DNA of 64,000 bases from Lamellibrachia satsuma. Its lineage: Eukaryota > Annelida > Polychaeta > Sabellida > Siboglinidae. The position numbers and the translations under genes are program-made. Below the pieces are notes generated by a model. It saw only the letters and a list, made by a program, of their open reading frames with translations, ran no database searches and had not been told where the DNA came from. Shown here in pieces: positions 1 through 38,974 of this stretch (the first letter of the stretch is position 1; each line of letters begins with the position of its first letter). The stretch is from NCBI GenBank assembly GCA_033239005.1, contig BSQZ01000006.1, positions 7,830,162 through 7,894,161 on the forward strand. The letters run 5' to 3'.

Positions 1-528
1 TATGAGCATGGATGTTTTCACGACAGGAATAAATAGTAACGCCAGAGGATGTCTCGGGATAAATTAAGCATGATTACCTTTTGAATCCTCTCTGGTCTGC
101 TCTGAATCAACAGCCAATGAGATGAATTGTTTGTAACAGCACTGAACCAATGAAATGCTGCTGTCCTGTCACATGTTCCCATTGGTTATAAATTAATTAC
201 TCATTTTGATTGGTAATATAATTAACATTTTGACAAATTAATAATTCTTAAGAAACCATATATATCTTTAAATAATGAAACATTAGTATATTTCTAATAA
301 AATTTTCGAAGAGCAAAGTACTGTTCAGCTTAAATCACAGGCCTACGCAGTCTTCCATCATGGCAAGAACTATTTTAGGCAGTTTTCTGCACTGTTCCAT
401 GCACTAATACAAACATATTACAATACAAGTGACATTGGCAAAAGGCGGAAAACATCATCAGCACACCTTCATGTAGAGGGCGCCATGGTTGTTGACATAC
501 CATGATGCCTAGGGTGAGAACAGCTACA
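1..528. other. 3' flank / probable 3'UTR of the TMEM184 gene
   Basis: Non-coding sequence following the TMEM184 stop codon on the minus strand. It is AT-rich. I see no coding exon and no canonical AATAAA on the minus strand, so the transcript end cannot be placed; it may lie beyond the left edge. Confidence 0.5.
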
Positions 529-25517
<24,989 letters not shown>

Positions 25518-26431
25518 CTGGGGAAAAAGAAGAAACAATGAGAAAATCTTTTTGAAATAAATAAAAAATAAATAGTTGCAGTGGAACCTGCCAAATCACC
25601 ATAGAATGCTTCCCAGAGACGTTGAGATGTCATTGACAGGAACAGGTCTGCCAGGAGAAAAAGACTAAATACCACACATATGGTTTTGAAAAAGAGGGTT
25701 TGAGCAGAATAATATAAAAATCGGGCATATACAATCAGCCGGGAATTCTGGGACGATTTCTTAAACTGTTATGTACAGCTAAACTAATTCTCTCAAAAAT
25801 TTCCGAGGACAGGCATGACACTATAATTTATTTTTATATACCATACTATATAGCGACATTATTCTAGACTCAAGTCCTCAACATTTCCTGACAGGGTGCC
25901 ACAATTTCATCAAATTTAATAAAACTCCAATCAGAGTTTATAGAAATGTTACAAGACAAATGTGGCTACAAATGGAGACACATCTACATGGAACAAAATA
26001 AGAATTAAATACATTAATATACTTAGGCTGATAGCCTCACAGTCACACTTCATATTTGCTTTCACGATGCGCAGACTTTGTCAACAAATCTTTGGTCAAC
26101 TTTAATCATGGACATGGCAATGAGTTCACTGATGCACTTGGTCAACCGAGATGTCATTAATTATGCAAGGTAAGGGATACACTCTCAATAATTAGATCGA
26201 ATGTCATCTGTTGGTGGTAGTGGTGTACACCAGATAGTAGAATGGACAAAGCTCTGCATGAGTGGTCAAGACACATTGGTGGATATGTTACCGGAGTACT
26301 CAGTTGTTTCCAAAATCAACACTGGACAACTTCCTTGTGACTGTGGCATTGACCATAACACTTGCATGTGCACACATGGGAGCATGTTCATACTTGCATG
26401 TGCACACATGGGAGCATGTTCATACTTGCAT

Positions 26432-26494
<63 letters not shown>

Positions 26495-26984
26495 CACACA
26501 TAAATAGCCTAAGGAGTTCTCTACAGTCACAAGTCACATGTAGATGGTCATTGAGAACAAACTGATTCACAGCGAAGTTGAAGAATCAAAGCAATGAAAG
26601 CCCATAGTTGGATGAAGTTAGCCTAATGGACCTAGCCTAACCCCTAGCCTGTCCCAGTAGCCTCGCTGGGCTGGGGAGCTACTGGGATGTTGCCAGCCAG
26701 CCACATGATGCAGGTCAAAATGAATTACGCTCTTTTGACTCTACAACAGCAACATGTGACCCTGCTACATGTGACACATCTGCCACTGTCAGCGACAAGA
26801 CAACCTCATGAAATATTTAAATGGTTACACTAATGATGATGTATCTATACTCCATTTTATTATACAACATTTGCCAACCCACAGTAATGAAGCAGGATTA
26901 TGTGATCAAGGAACAACCCGAGGGAGATAGGGACTTAAACTTTGGTTGGGGATAAGACACAGTGGTCAAAGTTGAAGGACCGAT
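25518..26984. other. Upstream of TMEM184 coding exon 1
   Basis: Probably the intron separating the coding exon from an unidentified 5'UTR exon. It contains a ~32-bp duplication (26,362-26,423) and a (CACG)n/(CA)n microsatellite at 26,424-26,501. No exon was recognised. Confidence 0.5.
26424..26501. repeat. (ACGC)n and (CA)n microsatellite
   Basis: About 14 ACGC units followed by about 11 CA units. Confidence 0.97.
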
Positions 26985-29900
26985 GGCAGCTGTAGGGTGT
27001 ACCCACACTACTGCAGCTGTAGGGTGTACCCACACTACTGCAGCTGTAGGGTGTATCCACACTACTGCACCTGTAGGGTGTATCCACACTACTGCAGCTG
27101 TAGGGTGTACCCACACTACTGCAGCTGTAGGGTGTATCCACACTACTGCAGCTGTAGGGTGTATCCACACTACTGCAGCTGTAGGGTGTACACACACTAC
27201 TACAGCTGTATGGTGTATCCACACTACTGCAGCTGTAGGGTGTATCCACACTACTGCAGCTGTAGGGTGTGCCCACATTACTGCAGCTGTAGGGTGTATC
27301 CACACTACTGCAGCTGTAGGGTGTATCCACACTACCTCAGCTGTAGGGTGTATCCACACTACTGCAGCTGTAGGGTGTATCCACACTACTGCAGCTGTAG
27401 GGTGTACACACACTACTACAGCTGTATGGTGTATCCACACTACTGCAGCTGTAGGGTGTATCCACACTACTGCAGCTATAGGGTGTACACACACTACTAC
27501 AGCTGTAGGGTGTATCCACACTACTGCAGCTGTAGGGTGTATCCACACTACTGCAGCTGTAGGGTGTACACACACTACTACAGCTGTATGGTGTATCCAC
27601 ACTACTGCAGCTGTAGGGTGTATCCACACTACTGCAGCTGTAGGGTGTGCCCACATTACTGCAGCTGTAGGGTGTATCCACACTACTGCAGCTGTAGGGT
27701 GTATCTACACTACTGCAGCTGTAGGGTGTATCCACACTACTGCAGCTGTAGGGTGTATCCACACTACTGCAGCTGTAGGGTGTGCCAACACTACTGCAGC
27801 TGTAGGGTGTATCCACACTACTGCAGCTGTAGGGTGTACCCACACTACTGCAGCTGTAGGGTGTATCCACACTACTGCAGCTGTAGGGTGTACACACACT
27901 ACTGCAGCTGTAGGGTGTACACACACTACTGCAGCTGTAGGGTGTATCCACACTACTGCAGCTGTAGGGTGTATCCACACTACTGCAGCTGTAGGGTGTA
28001 CCCACACTACTACAGCTGTAGGGTGTACACACACTACTAAAGCTGTAGGGTGTACACACACTACTAAAGCTGTAGGGTGTGCCCACACTAATACAGCTGT
28101 AGGGTGTACTCACACTACTAAAGCTGTAGGGTGTACACACACTACTACAGCTGTAGGGTGTACACACACTACTACAGCTGTAGGGTGTACCCACACTACT
28201 GCAGCTGTAGGGTGTGCCCACACTACTACAGCTGTAGGGTGTACACACACTACTAAAGCTGTAGGGTGTACACACACTACTAAAGCTGTAGGGTGTGCCC
28301 ACACTACTACAGCTGTAGGGTGTACACACACTACTAAAGCTGTAGGGTGTACACACACTACTACAGCTGTAGGGTGTACACACACTACTACAGCTGTAGG
28401 GTGTACCCACACTACTGCAGCTGTAGGGTGTGCCCACACTACTACAGCTGTAGGGTGTGCCCACACTACTACAGCTGTAGGGTGTACACACACTACTAAA
28501 GTTGTAGGGTGGACCCACACTACTGCAGCTGTAGGGTGTATCCACACTACTACAGCTGTAGGGTGTACACACACTACTAAAGCTGTAGGGTGTATCCACA
28601 CTACTGCAGCTGTAGGGTGTATCCACACTACTACAGCTGTAGGGTGTACACACACTACTAAAGCTGTAGGGTGTACCCACACTACTACAGCTGTAGGGTG
28701 TGCCCACACTACTTCAGCTGTAGGGTGTGCCCACACTACTGCAGATGTAGGGTGTACTCACACTAGTACATATGTAGGATGTACTCACACTACTACATAT
28801 GTAAGATATATTCACACTACTACATCTGTAGGACGTGTTCACTCTACTACATCTGTAGGACGTGTTCACTCTACTACATCTGTAGGACGTGTTCACACTA
28901 TTACATCTGTAGGACGTGTTCACACTATTACATCTGTAGGACGTGTTCACTCTACTACATCTGTAGGACGTGTTCACTCTGCTACATCTGTAGGACGTAT
29001 TCACACTACTACATCTGTAGGACGTGTTCACTCTACTACATCTGTAGGACGTGTTCACACTATTACATCTGTAGGACGTGTTCACTCTACTACATCTGTA
29101 GGATGTGTTCACTCTGCTACATCTGTAGGATGTATTCACACTACTACATCTGTAGGACGTATTCACTCTACTACATCTGTAGGACGTGTTCACTCTACTA
29201 CATCTGTAGGACGTGTTCACTCTACTACATCTGTAGGACGTGTTCACACTATTACATCTGTAGGACGTGTTCACTCTACTACATCTGTAGGATGTGTTCA
29301 CTCTGCTACATCTGTAGGATGTGTTCACTCTGCTACATCTGTAGGACGTGTTCACACTACTACATCTGTAGGACGTGTTCACACTACTACATCTGTAGGA
29401 CGTTTTCACACTACTACATCTGTAGGACGTATTCACACTACTACATCTGTAGAATGTATTCACAGTACTACAACTGTAGGATGCATTCACACTACTACAT
29501 CTGTAGGATGTATTCACACTACTACATCTGTTGGATGTGTTCACTCTACTACATCTGTAGGATGTATTCACACTACTACATCTGTAGGATGTGTTCACTC
29601 TACTACAGCTGTAAGATGTATTCACACTACTACATCTGTAGGATGTATTCACACTACTACATCTGTTGGATGTGTTCACACTACTACATATGTAGGATGT
29701 ATTCACACTACTACATCTGTTGGATGTGTTCACTCTACTACATCTGTAGGATGTGTTCACATTACTACATCTGTAGGATGTGTTCACTCTACTACAGCTG
29801 TAGGATGTATTCACTCTACTACATCTGTAGGATGTATTCACACTACTACATATGTAGGATGTATTCACAGTACTACAGCTGTAGGATGTATTCACACTAC

Positions 29901-30645
29901 TACATCTGTAGGATGTGTTCACTCTACCACAGCTGTAGGATGTATTCACTCTACTACAGCTGTAGGATGTATTCACACTACTACATCTGTAGGATGTATT
30001 CACACTACTACATCTGTTGGATGTGTTCACACTACTACATATGTAGGATGTATTCACAGTACTACAACTGTAGGATGCATTCACGCTACTACAGCTGTAG
30101 GATGTATTCACACTACTACATCTGTAGGATGTGTTCACACTACTACATCTGTTGGATGTGTTCACTCTACTACAGCTGTAGGATGTATTCACACTACTAC
30201 ATCTGTAGGATGTATTCACAGTACTACATCTGTAGGATGTATTCACACTACTACATCTGTTGGATGTGTTCACTCTACTACATCTGTAGGATGTGTTCAC
30301 ATTACTACATCTGTAGGATGTGTTCACTCTACTACAGCTGTAGGATGTATTCACTCTACTACATCTGTAGGATGTATTCACACTACTACATCTGTTGGAT
30401 GGGTTCACACTACTACATATGTAGGATGTATTCACAGTACTACATCTGTAGGATGTGTTCACTCTACTACAGCTGTAGGATGTATTCACTCTACTACATC
30501 TGTAGGATGTATTCACAGTACTACATCTGTAGAATGTATTCACACTACAACATCTGTAGAATGTATTCACACTACTACATCTGTAGGATGTATTCACAGT
30601 ACTACAGCTGTAGGATGCATTCGTACTACTGCAGTCACAGACTAC
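26985..30645. repeat. 27-bp minisatellite, about 135 units, two subfamilies
   Basis: The left half (to about 28,745) has units like TGTAGGGTGTATCCACACTA plus CTGCAGC; the right half has units like TGTAGGACGTGTTCACTCTA plus CTACATC. Because the period is nine codons, long frames stay open on both strands; the longest is 1,231 codons on the plus strand, with a nine-residue repeat of the GCIHTTAAV type. There is no non-repetitive domain, so I call it non-coding satellite. Confidence 0.95.
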
Positions 30646-32510
30646 AATAGCACATAGATATATTATGTCAGGGTTTTCATTATTTATTAGTTGAGTTACC
30701 CGCCATTGCACGGGGAAAAGACAAACACTGCAAGAACGTATGACTCCTCGTACTACCCAGTCACAATGAACATAATCATCTCTGTCTCTCACCTATGAAC
30801 CTTCATACAAAGGGTGGCAAATCTAATAAAAATACAAAACAGTGGTGCAGTTCCTTATTAATCCAAAGTCCTAAATATAAGCCTAGCAAAAATTCAGAGT
30901 CTGGTTTTACAGAACAACCTGGTCTGACCCAAATACGATATCAGATGAAATCTATAGATCCACCAATAACTGTAATATTCCATTGATACATGCTTTATAT
31001 TCACTATAAAGATAATCCTGTCAAGCCAGCTGGGAAAGCCTGTGAGTAGTGCTACTTCAATAAGCGCACAATTAAAGTTGCTAAGCGCTCTGTAATAAAC
31101 AAGTTTTCAAATACAATAATGTTTTATTGCTTTATACTTTTAATGAATATACCTACTAGATAACAACTCATTCAGGTACTCTAAATGACCAATTCATCCG
31201 TATCCTGATACAAGGTGATTCTTACCTTTGCTGCATCGTGAATGCTTCTGCTGGGGATTTTCTTTGACGTACAAATGCCACAGACATTGTAATATACAAA
31301 CATACATACATACATACATACATACATACATACATACATACATACATACATACATACATACATACATACATACAAACAAACAAATATAGTACATACGTTC
31401 ATACATATAAACAGGTCTTGAAGTCAAACTAAACCACACCGCACTGTTGTAAACAAGCCCACATTAATGAGTAGGCTAAAGACAGCTTGTACAGCGAACA
31501 TTCAAGTGCATGTTATGATAACTGATGCAAAAAAACAACAATGTCGAAATGAAACTGAAATTTGTGGATATCACTGGATTCTCTAAATTCTATAATAGTT
31601 AAATTCTATAATAGTTAAATATAATCTTACAAAATAAAAACAAATGATAGGTGTATTTTTTTGTCTACTGTATTCTATCTACCAGAACGAGTAAGTCATT
31701 AGATATCAACTTGCCAAAGAAATGACAAGGCATCTAGACCATCTTCACATAATTATGGACTAGGTAGTAGCTTGTCATCATGACATGAGATGGCAAGATG
31801 ATAGCAGGTCATACAAAAACTGTTGATCTTACTCCACAGGTGCAACTGAATGTAAGTTACAAATACATGCATATGCTGGTCTTGTGTGTAGCTGTGGAAG
31901 AAAAGCAGACTGGATTGAACTTAGCTAATGACAAGATGATTTATGTCATGCCATGTATCCTGTAATCCTTCTCTGCATCAGCTAATGTCAAGTGCTGCAG
32001 CGTCTGCTCCTGAAGCTTTGAGGCTCGTCTAATGTGGTGACCTGACAAAATCAATGCTGAAAGTGTGAGAACTGTTTCTGACGTATGACATTAAAATGTT
32101 GGCGCTCGCAGCATCGGTATAAGTGGTAGTAACCATGTATTGACAGGAAATCACTAGCCATTGTTGGGGGAGGTATGGATTCAATTACAATGGCAAATTA
32201 CAATTCAACACTGATACACTGCATCATATAAACTCAATTACAATTGACCTTTCTCTCAAGAACTGTCATGAAACCAGAGACAGAATTGCTTAGAGGTGGG
32301 TGGGTTGACTCAGAATTGAGGGAAACCTTGGAGATCCGACCAAACTAGAGCATCAATCTGACAAAGAAGAAACCATGGGATATGTGGGTATTTATCCAGA
32401 ACCCAAACGGCTGAGTCAAGATCAGTATGTTGTTTTTGGTTTAGTAGTGTTATGCACAAATTACATTACCTTATACCTTATGATACCTTATGACGATTCT
32501 GATCGCAGGA
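30646..32510. other. Intergenic or 5' intronic sequence
   Basis: Contains a (CATA)n microsatellite at 31,293-31,385. Otherwise no gene, RNA or element is recognised. Confidence 0.5.
31293..31385. repeat. (CATA)n microsatellite
   Basis: About 22 uninterrupted CATA units with a CAAA-variant end. Confidence 0.97.
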
Positions 32511-33033
32511 TCAGGGTTCCTCCATGATCAGATCTTCAGAATCAAATATTTTTATATCATAATTTCCGGTTCCATTAGTTATTGTTAAAGGAGATTCATA
32601 GTCGTATATTATTGCCTGGGTAGACCAGAATTTGTCTAATTTGTTTTTAAATGAGTTAATTGATCTAGCTTGCACTACAGAGTTTGGGAGACTATTCCAT
32701 GGTTCAGCCACTCTAAGAGGGAATGCATTTTTTCTGAAATTTATTTTTGCTCTTTGGGTAAATAAGGGAGTGTCCTCTATTTCCTGATCTAAGTGTGACA
32801 TCCTCCCATTTCAGGAGGTTTGGTGCAGATTCATTATCGTACAATTCGTGCATTATTTTGTAGACTTCTATCATGTCTCCTCTTAGCCTTCGGTATGTTA
32901 ATGTGGGCAGCTTCAGTAATTTTTGTCTTTCTATATATGATAAATCCCTCATACCAGGAAGTTCTTTACAAGTTTGCGTACTCCAAACAGCCCCTTCTGG
33001 GGCTAGCATAGGAGTGTGGTGCGTGATGCGCAT
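32511..33033 (-). mobile_element. Non-LTR retrotransposon ORF2 C-terminus (CR1/Jockey-like)
   Basis: Two overlapping minus-strand frames give GMRDLSYIERQKLLKLPTLT, YRRLRGDMIEVYKIMHELYD and, after a frameshift near 32,720, RVAEPWNSLPNSVVQARSIN and SFKNKLDKFW. This is the standard tail of these elements. It is a truncated pseudogene. Confidence 0.85.
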
Positions 33034-35264
33034 GAAAAAGGTGCATATAAATGTGGGAAATAATAAAGTTTGAACAAAAATATTGAAATTAAAAAGTAGA
33101 TTAAAATCAGATGTCCTCCTAATAGGCGAATGAGGTGAGCTGGAGGGGCCAGATAGACAGTGTTCACAACTAGTGGTAGGGGTGAATGGAGGAATGGCAG
33201 AGACTATGTGCTAATAAAGTGTACCGATCAAACTAAGACTCACGTATGTATATACACGCACGCACGCATGCATACATACATGAACACAAGTTCAACTATA
33301 TATACATACAGTGACACACCCACATGCACATACCAGTGATAACATTGGAGAGGACTTCCTAGGAACTGGGTTAGGACTGTGAACATGTTTCAATAACAAT
33401 AAGGAAGAAACCATGTTGTTACAACTTCATTATGGGAGCTCTGGCTCAACTAGCTGACTTCAAAGAAGATTTCAACCCAGTTCCAGGCTGTTGTACTGGG
33501 AAAGTTAGATCACTGAGCACTCTGAGTTGACAGTGAGCCACAGATTTATCTTGTATGTTTGGACACAACTTAGCAATATCAATGAAAGCATCTAGTGAGG
33601 TTCTTGCAATCATTTAAGTAGTCCCAGCTTTGATACATAAGAGTACTGACCGAGATTGATATTATCACCCATGCAATCAGTTCAAAGAAATAAAAAATAT
33701 GAACTAAAACAATTTTATATAACATGCGTTATTCATGCCTTTGTTGTTCTTTCTACATATGCAAGAGTAAATAATGGCTTAACCATCAACACTGATGTTT
33801 CATTAAGAGTCCCGTTCATGTTATTAACTAATCCCCAGTGCACTCCATAAAATAAAAATTACTTCAATGATTATTCCATAGCATCATATAGGTATGCAGT
33901 TACCCTAAAGGTGGAAAGCAGGTGATAACATGCAAATCATTCTTTCATACTGTAACATTTTAATCAACATAAAATAAAGAAATTCCATGAGGGACATCAT
34001 TTAGTTTTGTCTACATTGAAGATGTATTGATTATCAACTTGAGATATGGTGACATTTTAACATGTTAACAAGAAAGTAACAATCTGTTTGTGTCATTACG
34101 TCTGACATTAATACCCCAGAGCTAATGCACCATGGATGACATCCATAGCACCTCATTTATATGTTTTACACCTGGTTTTATTGTTGCATAAGAGTCCTCC
34201 ACCACCTACAACGCAAAAGGTTACATCTTTGTGTCTACGCGTAATTGTAAACAGATCAGTATTATCTTCACATGCTCTTGTGCAAATAATCAGCATTAAA
34301 ACTAGTGTTGTGTACTGCATGGCTTTATACGGAACATACAATACATTTTATACGGTGTACGGTATGACATACAGTTTTTTCTGGTGCATCTAAAAAAACA
34401 TACTATTAAAAGACTATACTAAGACTTTCCTTGGCCTTGTATTAGCAGACATAGTGCCATATTACAGCTAGTGTTGAACCTTAGTAACTACTGTCATAAA
34501 TGAAACTCATTCTGAATTTATTCCCCCTTAAACCTAACACGAGAATGCATGTTCTGCACACTATGCGCAGGAAACGCATTCATGTGGATATAAAAGTGGA
34601 CCCACCCTGTGGCCATTGATTGACTTATATGATTTGCTCTTCCAGACCTGCGTACTCTGCACTAAAGTAGCATAATAGTGCACACCATGATGTGTAGAAT
34701 GTGTTGTCTTTTCGTTCAAATTTGGTGGCTGTTATGTAGTTTTTGAAGCTTCAAGTATTGTCAATTGAAGATGTAACATACCGTATGGAATATCAGTTCG
34801 ACTGAATTAAAATACCGGTTTCAAAACAGTATAAAATTACCGGTACATATGATACACAGGTATACCAACATATGGTACACTGGTACACCAACAACATACC
34901 AGCACAAATTAATGCAGCATACAAGTGTCAACATTTGTATAGTGCTGCAGTTTTAATTGTCAGTTTATAGATTTGTATGGTTGTACCGATTTTTTCAAAA
35001 GTTTCATTATTGACAAGAAACATGGCTCTTGTTCTATGAGCTCCCACCTTTTTATGACCACTTGGTTGCAGGGATGGTCATAACAAGCAGGGGCCATTGT
35101 ATTAATAATGATAACACAAAATGATCAAAGACACAAGTTGCTCTAACACAAAATGCCATTCACCAACAGTGTAGGTATAGCTGCAGCCATTACTAATATA
35201 AACATGCTCAATGCCTGGGGCCTGTACCTCAGCATAGACATGGGCTGTTGCCAGGCTACAGGGA
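33034..35264. other. Intergenic or 5' intronic sequence
   Basis: No gene recognised. At 34,790-34,920 ACCGGT and GGTATACCA-like palindromic phrases recur, but no clear element can be delimited. Confidence 0.45.
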
Positions 35265-36230
35265 GTTGCAGCTGAGTCTACTGTCCCTGTGGTGGTGGTG
35301 TAATGTGCCTACACAGGTCTGTGTGATGCATACAGTGCTGTAGTTTAGTGTGTAGTTTGTTGTCCCTGTGGTGGTGGTGTAATGTGCCCACACAGCTCTG
35401 TGTGATGCGTACAGTGCTGTAGTTTAGTGTGTAGTTTGTTGTCCCTGTGGTGGTGGTGTAATGTGCCTACACAGGTCTGTGTGATGCGTACAGTGCTGTA
35501 GTTTAGTGCGTAGTTTGTTGTCCCTGTGGTGGTGGTGTAATGTGCCTACACAGGTCTGTGTGATGCGTACAGTGCTGTAGTTTAGTGCGTAGTTTGTTGT
35601 CCCTGTGGTGGTGGTGTAATGTGCCTACACAGGTCTGTGTGATGCGTACAGTGCTGTAGTTTAGTGCGTAGTTTGTTGTCCCTGTGGTGGTGGTGTAATG
35701 TGCCTACACAGGTCTGTGTGATGCGTACAGTGCTGTAGTTTAGTGCGTAGTTTGTTGTCCCTGTGGTGGTAGTGTAATGTACCTACACAGGTCTGCGCAA
35801 TGCGTACAGTGCTGTAGTTCAGTGTGTAGTTTGTTGTCCCTGTGGTGGTGGTGTAATGTGCCTACACAGGTCTGTGTGATGCGTACAGTGCTGTAGTTTA
35901 GTGTGTAGTTTGTTGTCCCTGTGGTGGTGGTGTAATGTGCCTACACAGGTCTGTGCGATGCATACAGTGCTGTAGTTTAGTGTGTAGTTTGTTGTCCCTG
36001 TGGTGGTAGTGTAATGTACCTACACAGGTCTGTGTGATGCATACAGTGCTGTAGTTTAGTGTGTAGTTTGTTGTCCCTGTGGGTGGTAGTGTAATGTGCC
36101 TACACAGGTCTGTGCAATGCGTACAGTGCTGTAGTTCAGTGTGTAGTTTGTTGTCCCTGTGGTGGTAGTGTAATGTGCCTACACAGGTATGTGTGATGCA
36201 TACAGTTCTGTAGTTTAGTGTGTAGTTTGT
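35265..36230. repeat. 79-bp minisatellite, about 12 copies
   Basis: Unit contains ATGTGCCTACACAGGTCTGT, GATGCGTACAGTGCTGTAGT and TTGTTGTCCCTGTGGTGGT. Unit spacing was measured as 79 bp between 35,461 and 35,540. Copies are highly similar. Confidence 0.95.
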
Positions 36231-36934
36231 TGCACTTGCTTCATATTGTCGCGTCCAGCTTCAGCTGCCAGATAGCTCCATGGTGTGTAAATGGATCCGA
36301 GTGCTTAAAATTAAATGTCTCCTGCTGGTACATAACCTCTATAGACAAGCTGCTAGCACAACTTGTTTGACAATGATTTTCATGGGAAATTTGGGAGTGC
36401 ACAGACAAATTTGGGGATACATAGTTTTTAATACTGCGCTCAATAATCTGGTTCCCAAATGATTCCCTAGAGACACTGCAACACTATGCATAGGAAAGAC
36501 TATAACAATGGTGACATATTGAGGACTACCCAGAAGCAAGCACATCCATTCAGTCCATAATCCAGCATTACAGACCGAACCATGGATTAGTTTCTTAGTG
36601 TTTTAGTTAGTCAGTTCTGACATAATAATTACTTGCTGAAGATTGGATTCGACAGCAGTGCTGTTGCACTGTGATCATGGGTATTTTTAAACAAACACAG
36701 GATTTGTTGCCTCCTAAAGCAGGGAGTCACACCAACTCCTACAGATGGTTGTATAGAATCCAGTCTTGGACAACCTTGTATAATCGAAGCCTGGATTGGC
36801 TTGCAGACCCCAGACAAAAGTGCTAGTAGGGGCCCTAGAAGGGCACTTGTGCTTGAGCCACTGACACATGGATTATGCTCTGTCAGTCGTCAACCAATGT
36901 CCCAGTTATGGATAAAATGGTCTGCAAGATTCTA

Positions 36935-36997
<63 letters not shown>

Positions 36998-37869
36998 GTA
37001 GAATCCTATATATATGTGGTCCAAAAAGAATGTCACTTATGTCACAACTCTTGGACGATATGTCTCAAAAAGGACAATCTTACCAATCACAGTAATTTAA
37101 ATAACTAAGGTTAAAACTTATTGATATTGTCAAATACTTTTCAAGTTACGCCCGCACACGCATTACACTGGACTCGTAGTCAGTACTGTTCTATTTTTGT
37201 TGACACTGTTGCCAAGAACAAGACCAGTGTTATCACAAATGACCCTGGTTTTATCTTGAATACATTACAACTAGTTAAAAACAAAATAAGCATTAAAAGA
37301 AATTTGTGACAAATTGTCCAAGCATTTTGTGACATATCGTCTATGACACACACATAATATATATAAGTGTGATTTGTGACATAATGTCCATGCACTCAGT
37401 GCTCAAAGAACCAAAACTGATATCATGTATTTGTGTCTTTTCCATTTAATTTCATCTATCAACAACTGGCCATAATTCAGATGGAAAAAAAATATTCTAG
37501 CATGACTCAATTGCAGCAACACAGATCTGCAAATTTTTAACTGTTCTAACAATGATGTTGTTATATGCTATTCTAATGTTTTGGTTTATAAACAAATTAT
37601 GGCAAACACCAGTGACAGTGTCAGTGTATTAGACCTGGCGAGAAAATGCAGTCACACCTATCCACTCATCTTCCATACATGACATGAGACATCATTCATA
37701 GACATACATACCTGGGGTAAGGACGTAATTCGTTAGTCAGAAACAGGAAATCAGACACATGATGACGATACACCAAGTATAATTAATAAAATTATGTGTT
37801 TTGACATTACACCATTTATAGTAGAATGTCCACTGGCACTGTCTAAGTTATGCCATACATTCTGCCTGA
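36231..37869. other. Intergenic or 5' intronic sequence
   Basis: Contains a (TA)n tract at 36,940-36,992 and a short run of TTGTGACATA(A/T)(T/C)GTC repeats at 37,300-37,395. No gene recognised. Confidence 0.5.
36940..36992. repeat. (TA)n microsatellite
   Basis: About 26 uninterrupted TA units. Confidence 0.97.
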
Positions 37870-38300
37870 CATTGATCATTATTTACGAAGCTCGGAACTA
37901 TTTCCGTAGAAATGTTCCAGAAAATTACCGCGACAAAAAATAGCTAGCACTACGCCTTGCACGGACTCTGAGAGTCTGTCTCTGGTTATCAACAACACAT
38001 AAACGTGCCAAATATCTCCGTCTTCGGAACATCATCTAGCAAATTTACCTTAATATGTTCAAGCAGTCCACTCCACAACTTTGGATCGTCTTATCCTAAT
38101 GCATACAGTTCGTAAAACTCAACATCATGAAGTAAACGATGGCTTCTTAAAAACAACGCAGCTTTACCACCAAAATCTGTCAAAGCTAATTGATGATACG
38201 CATGCGCAGTTCTTTTCTTACGAGAATGATGTCACGGGCTAATTACCATGCCTTTCATTTTCGAGTTTATCGTTAGGCATTGTTGACGTGAATTGTTATG
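37870..38300 (-). promoter_or_regulatory. Candidate promoter / 5'UTR exon of the TMEM184 gene
   Basis: CpG dinucleotides are much denser here than in the flanks. An NRF1-like ACGCATGCGCAG at about 38,200 and a CRE-like TGATGTCACG at about 38,230 are present. A possible minus-strand donor AAG|GTAAATTTG lies near 38,047. TMEM184 coding exon 1 starts directly after an acceptor, so an upstream 5'UTR exon is expected. No transcript evidence is available. Confidence 0.35.
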
Positions 38301-38974
38301 TGGGAAGTTTACGGAGCATATATAGTTTGTGCATGTATATGCTGGCATATATTAAATTCACGCGAAGTAGCATTATATGCCATTTTTTTCGGAGCAGGCA
38401 GTGTCAGTGCTGCCGTCAGTCACGACTGACGCGCTTGTCACAGGATTCCAATTTTAGGAAATCTATGCCTTAAAGGCATCGACTATTTGACAGCTGATAT
38501 ACGATTTAAATTTGTTTTATGACGGGGTGGTAGTAATATAGGTGTTTGTATGTGTGTATGTGAGTCATGTGAATATACGTGTTATAGTTTAATAAAGAAA
38601 TTTAATTTCTTCAAATCTGGTATTATCATTGAAAGCTAATGGTATGTTATCAAAGTAATCATTATTTGGAACATGAGAAGAGTATAATAAAAAAATTAAT
38701 GAAATGTAGTTGAAAAAAATATTGTTTGTCAACGACAAAGCAAGCTAAATTAAACCAGTGTTTGCCCCAGTCCTGGCTGCCTTGGCCCTGGTTAACACTG
38801 AAATAATGACACTGTGACTATATTTACATTATCTTTATTAGGAAAGACATGCACCAATACATATCATAAGGAGTGAAATTGTATGAAAACAATGTTAAGT
38901 ACTACTATAACTTTTCTTAATGCTATTTTAAAAATCACCATAGGTCAGTTCTGCACCCATGGATCAGTTCAGCA
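38301..38974. other. Intergenic sequence
   Basis: No feature recognised. Confidence 0.45.

Noticed and set aside
26962..30657. 1,231-codon open frame on the plus strand and 692/456-codon frames on the minus strand
   Set aside because: They exist because the 27-bp unit is nine codons long. No non-repetitive domain, start context or splice structure supports a protein.
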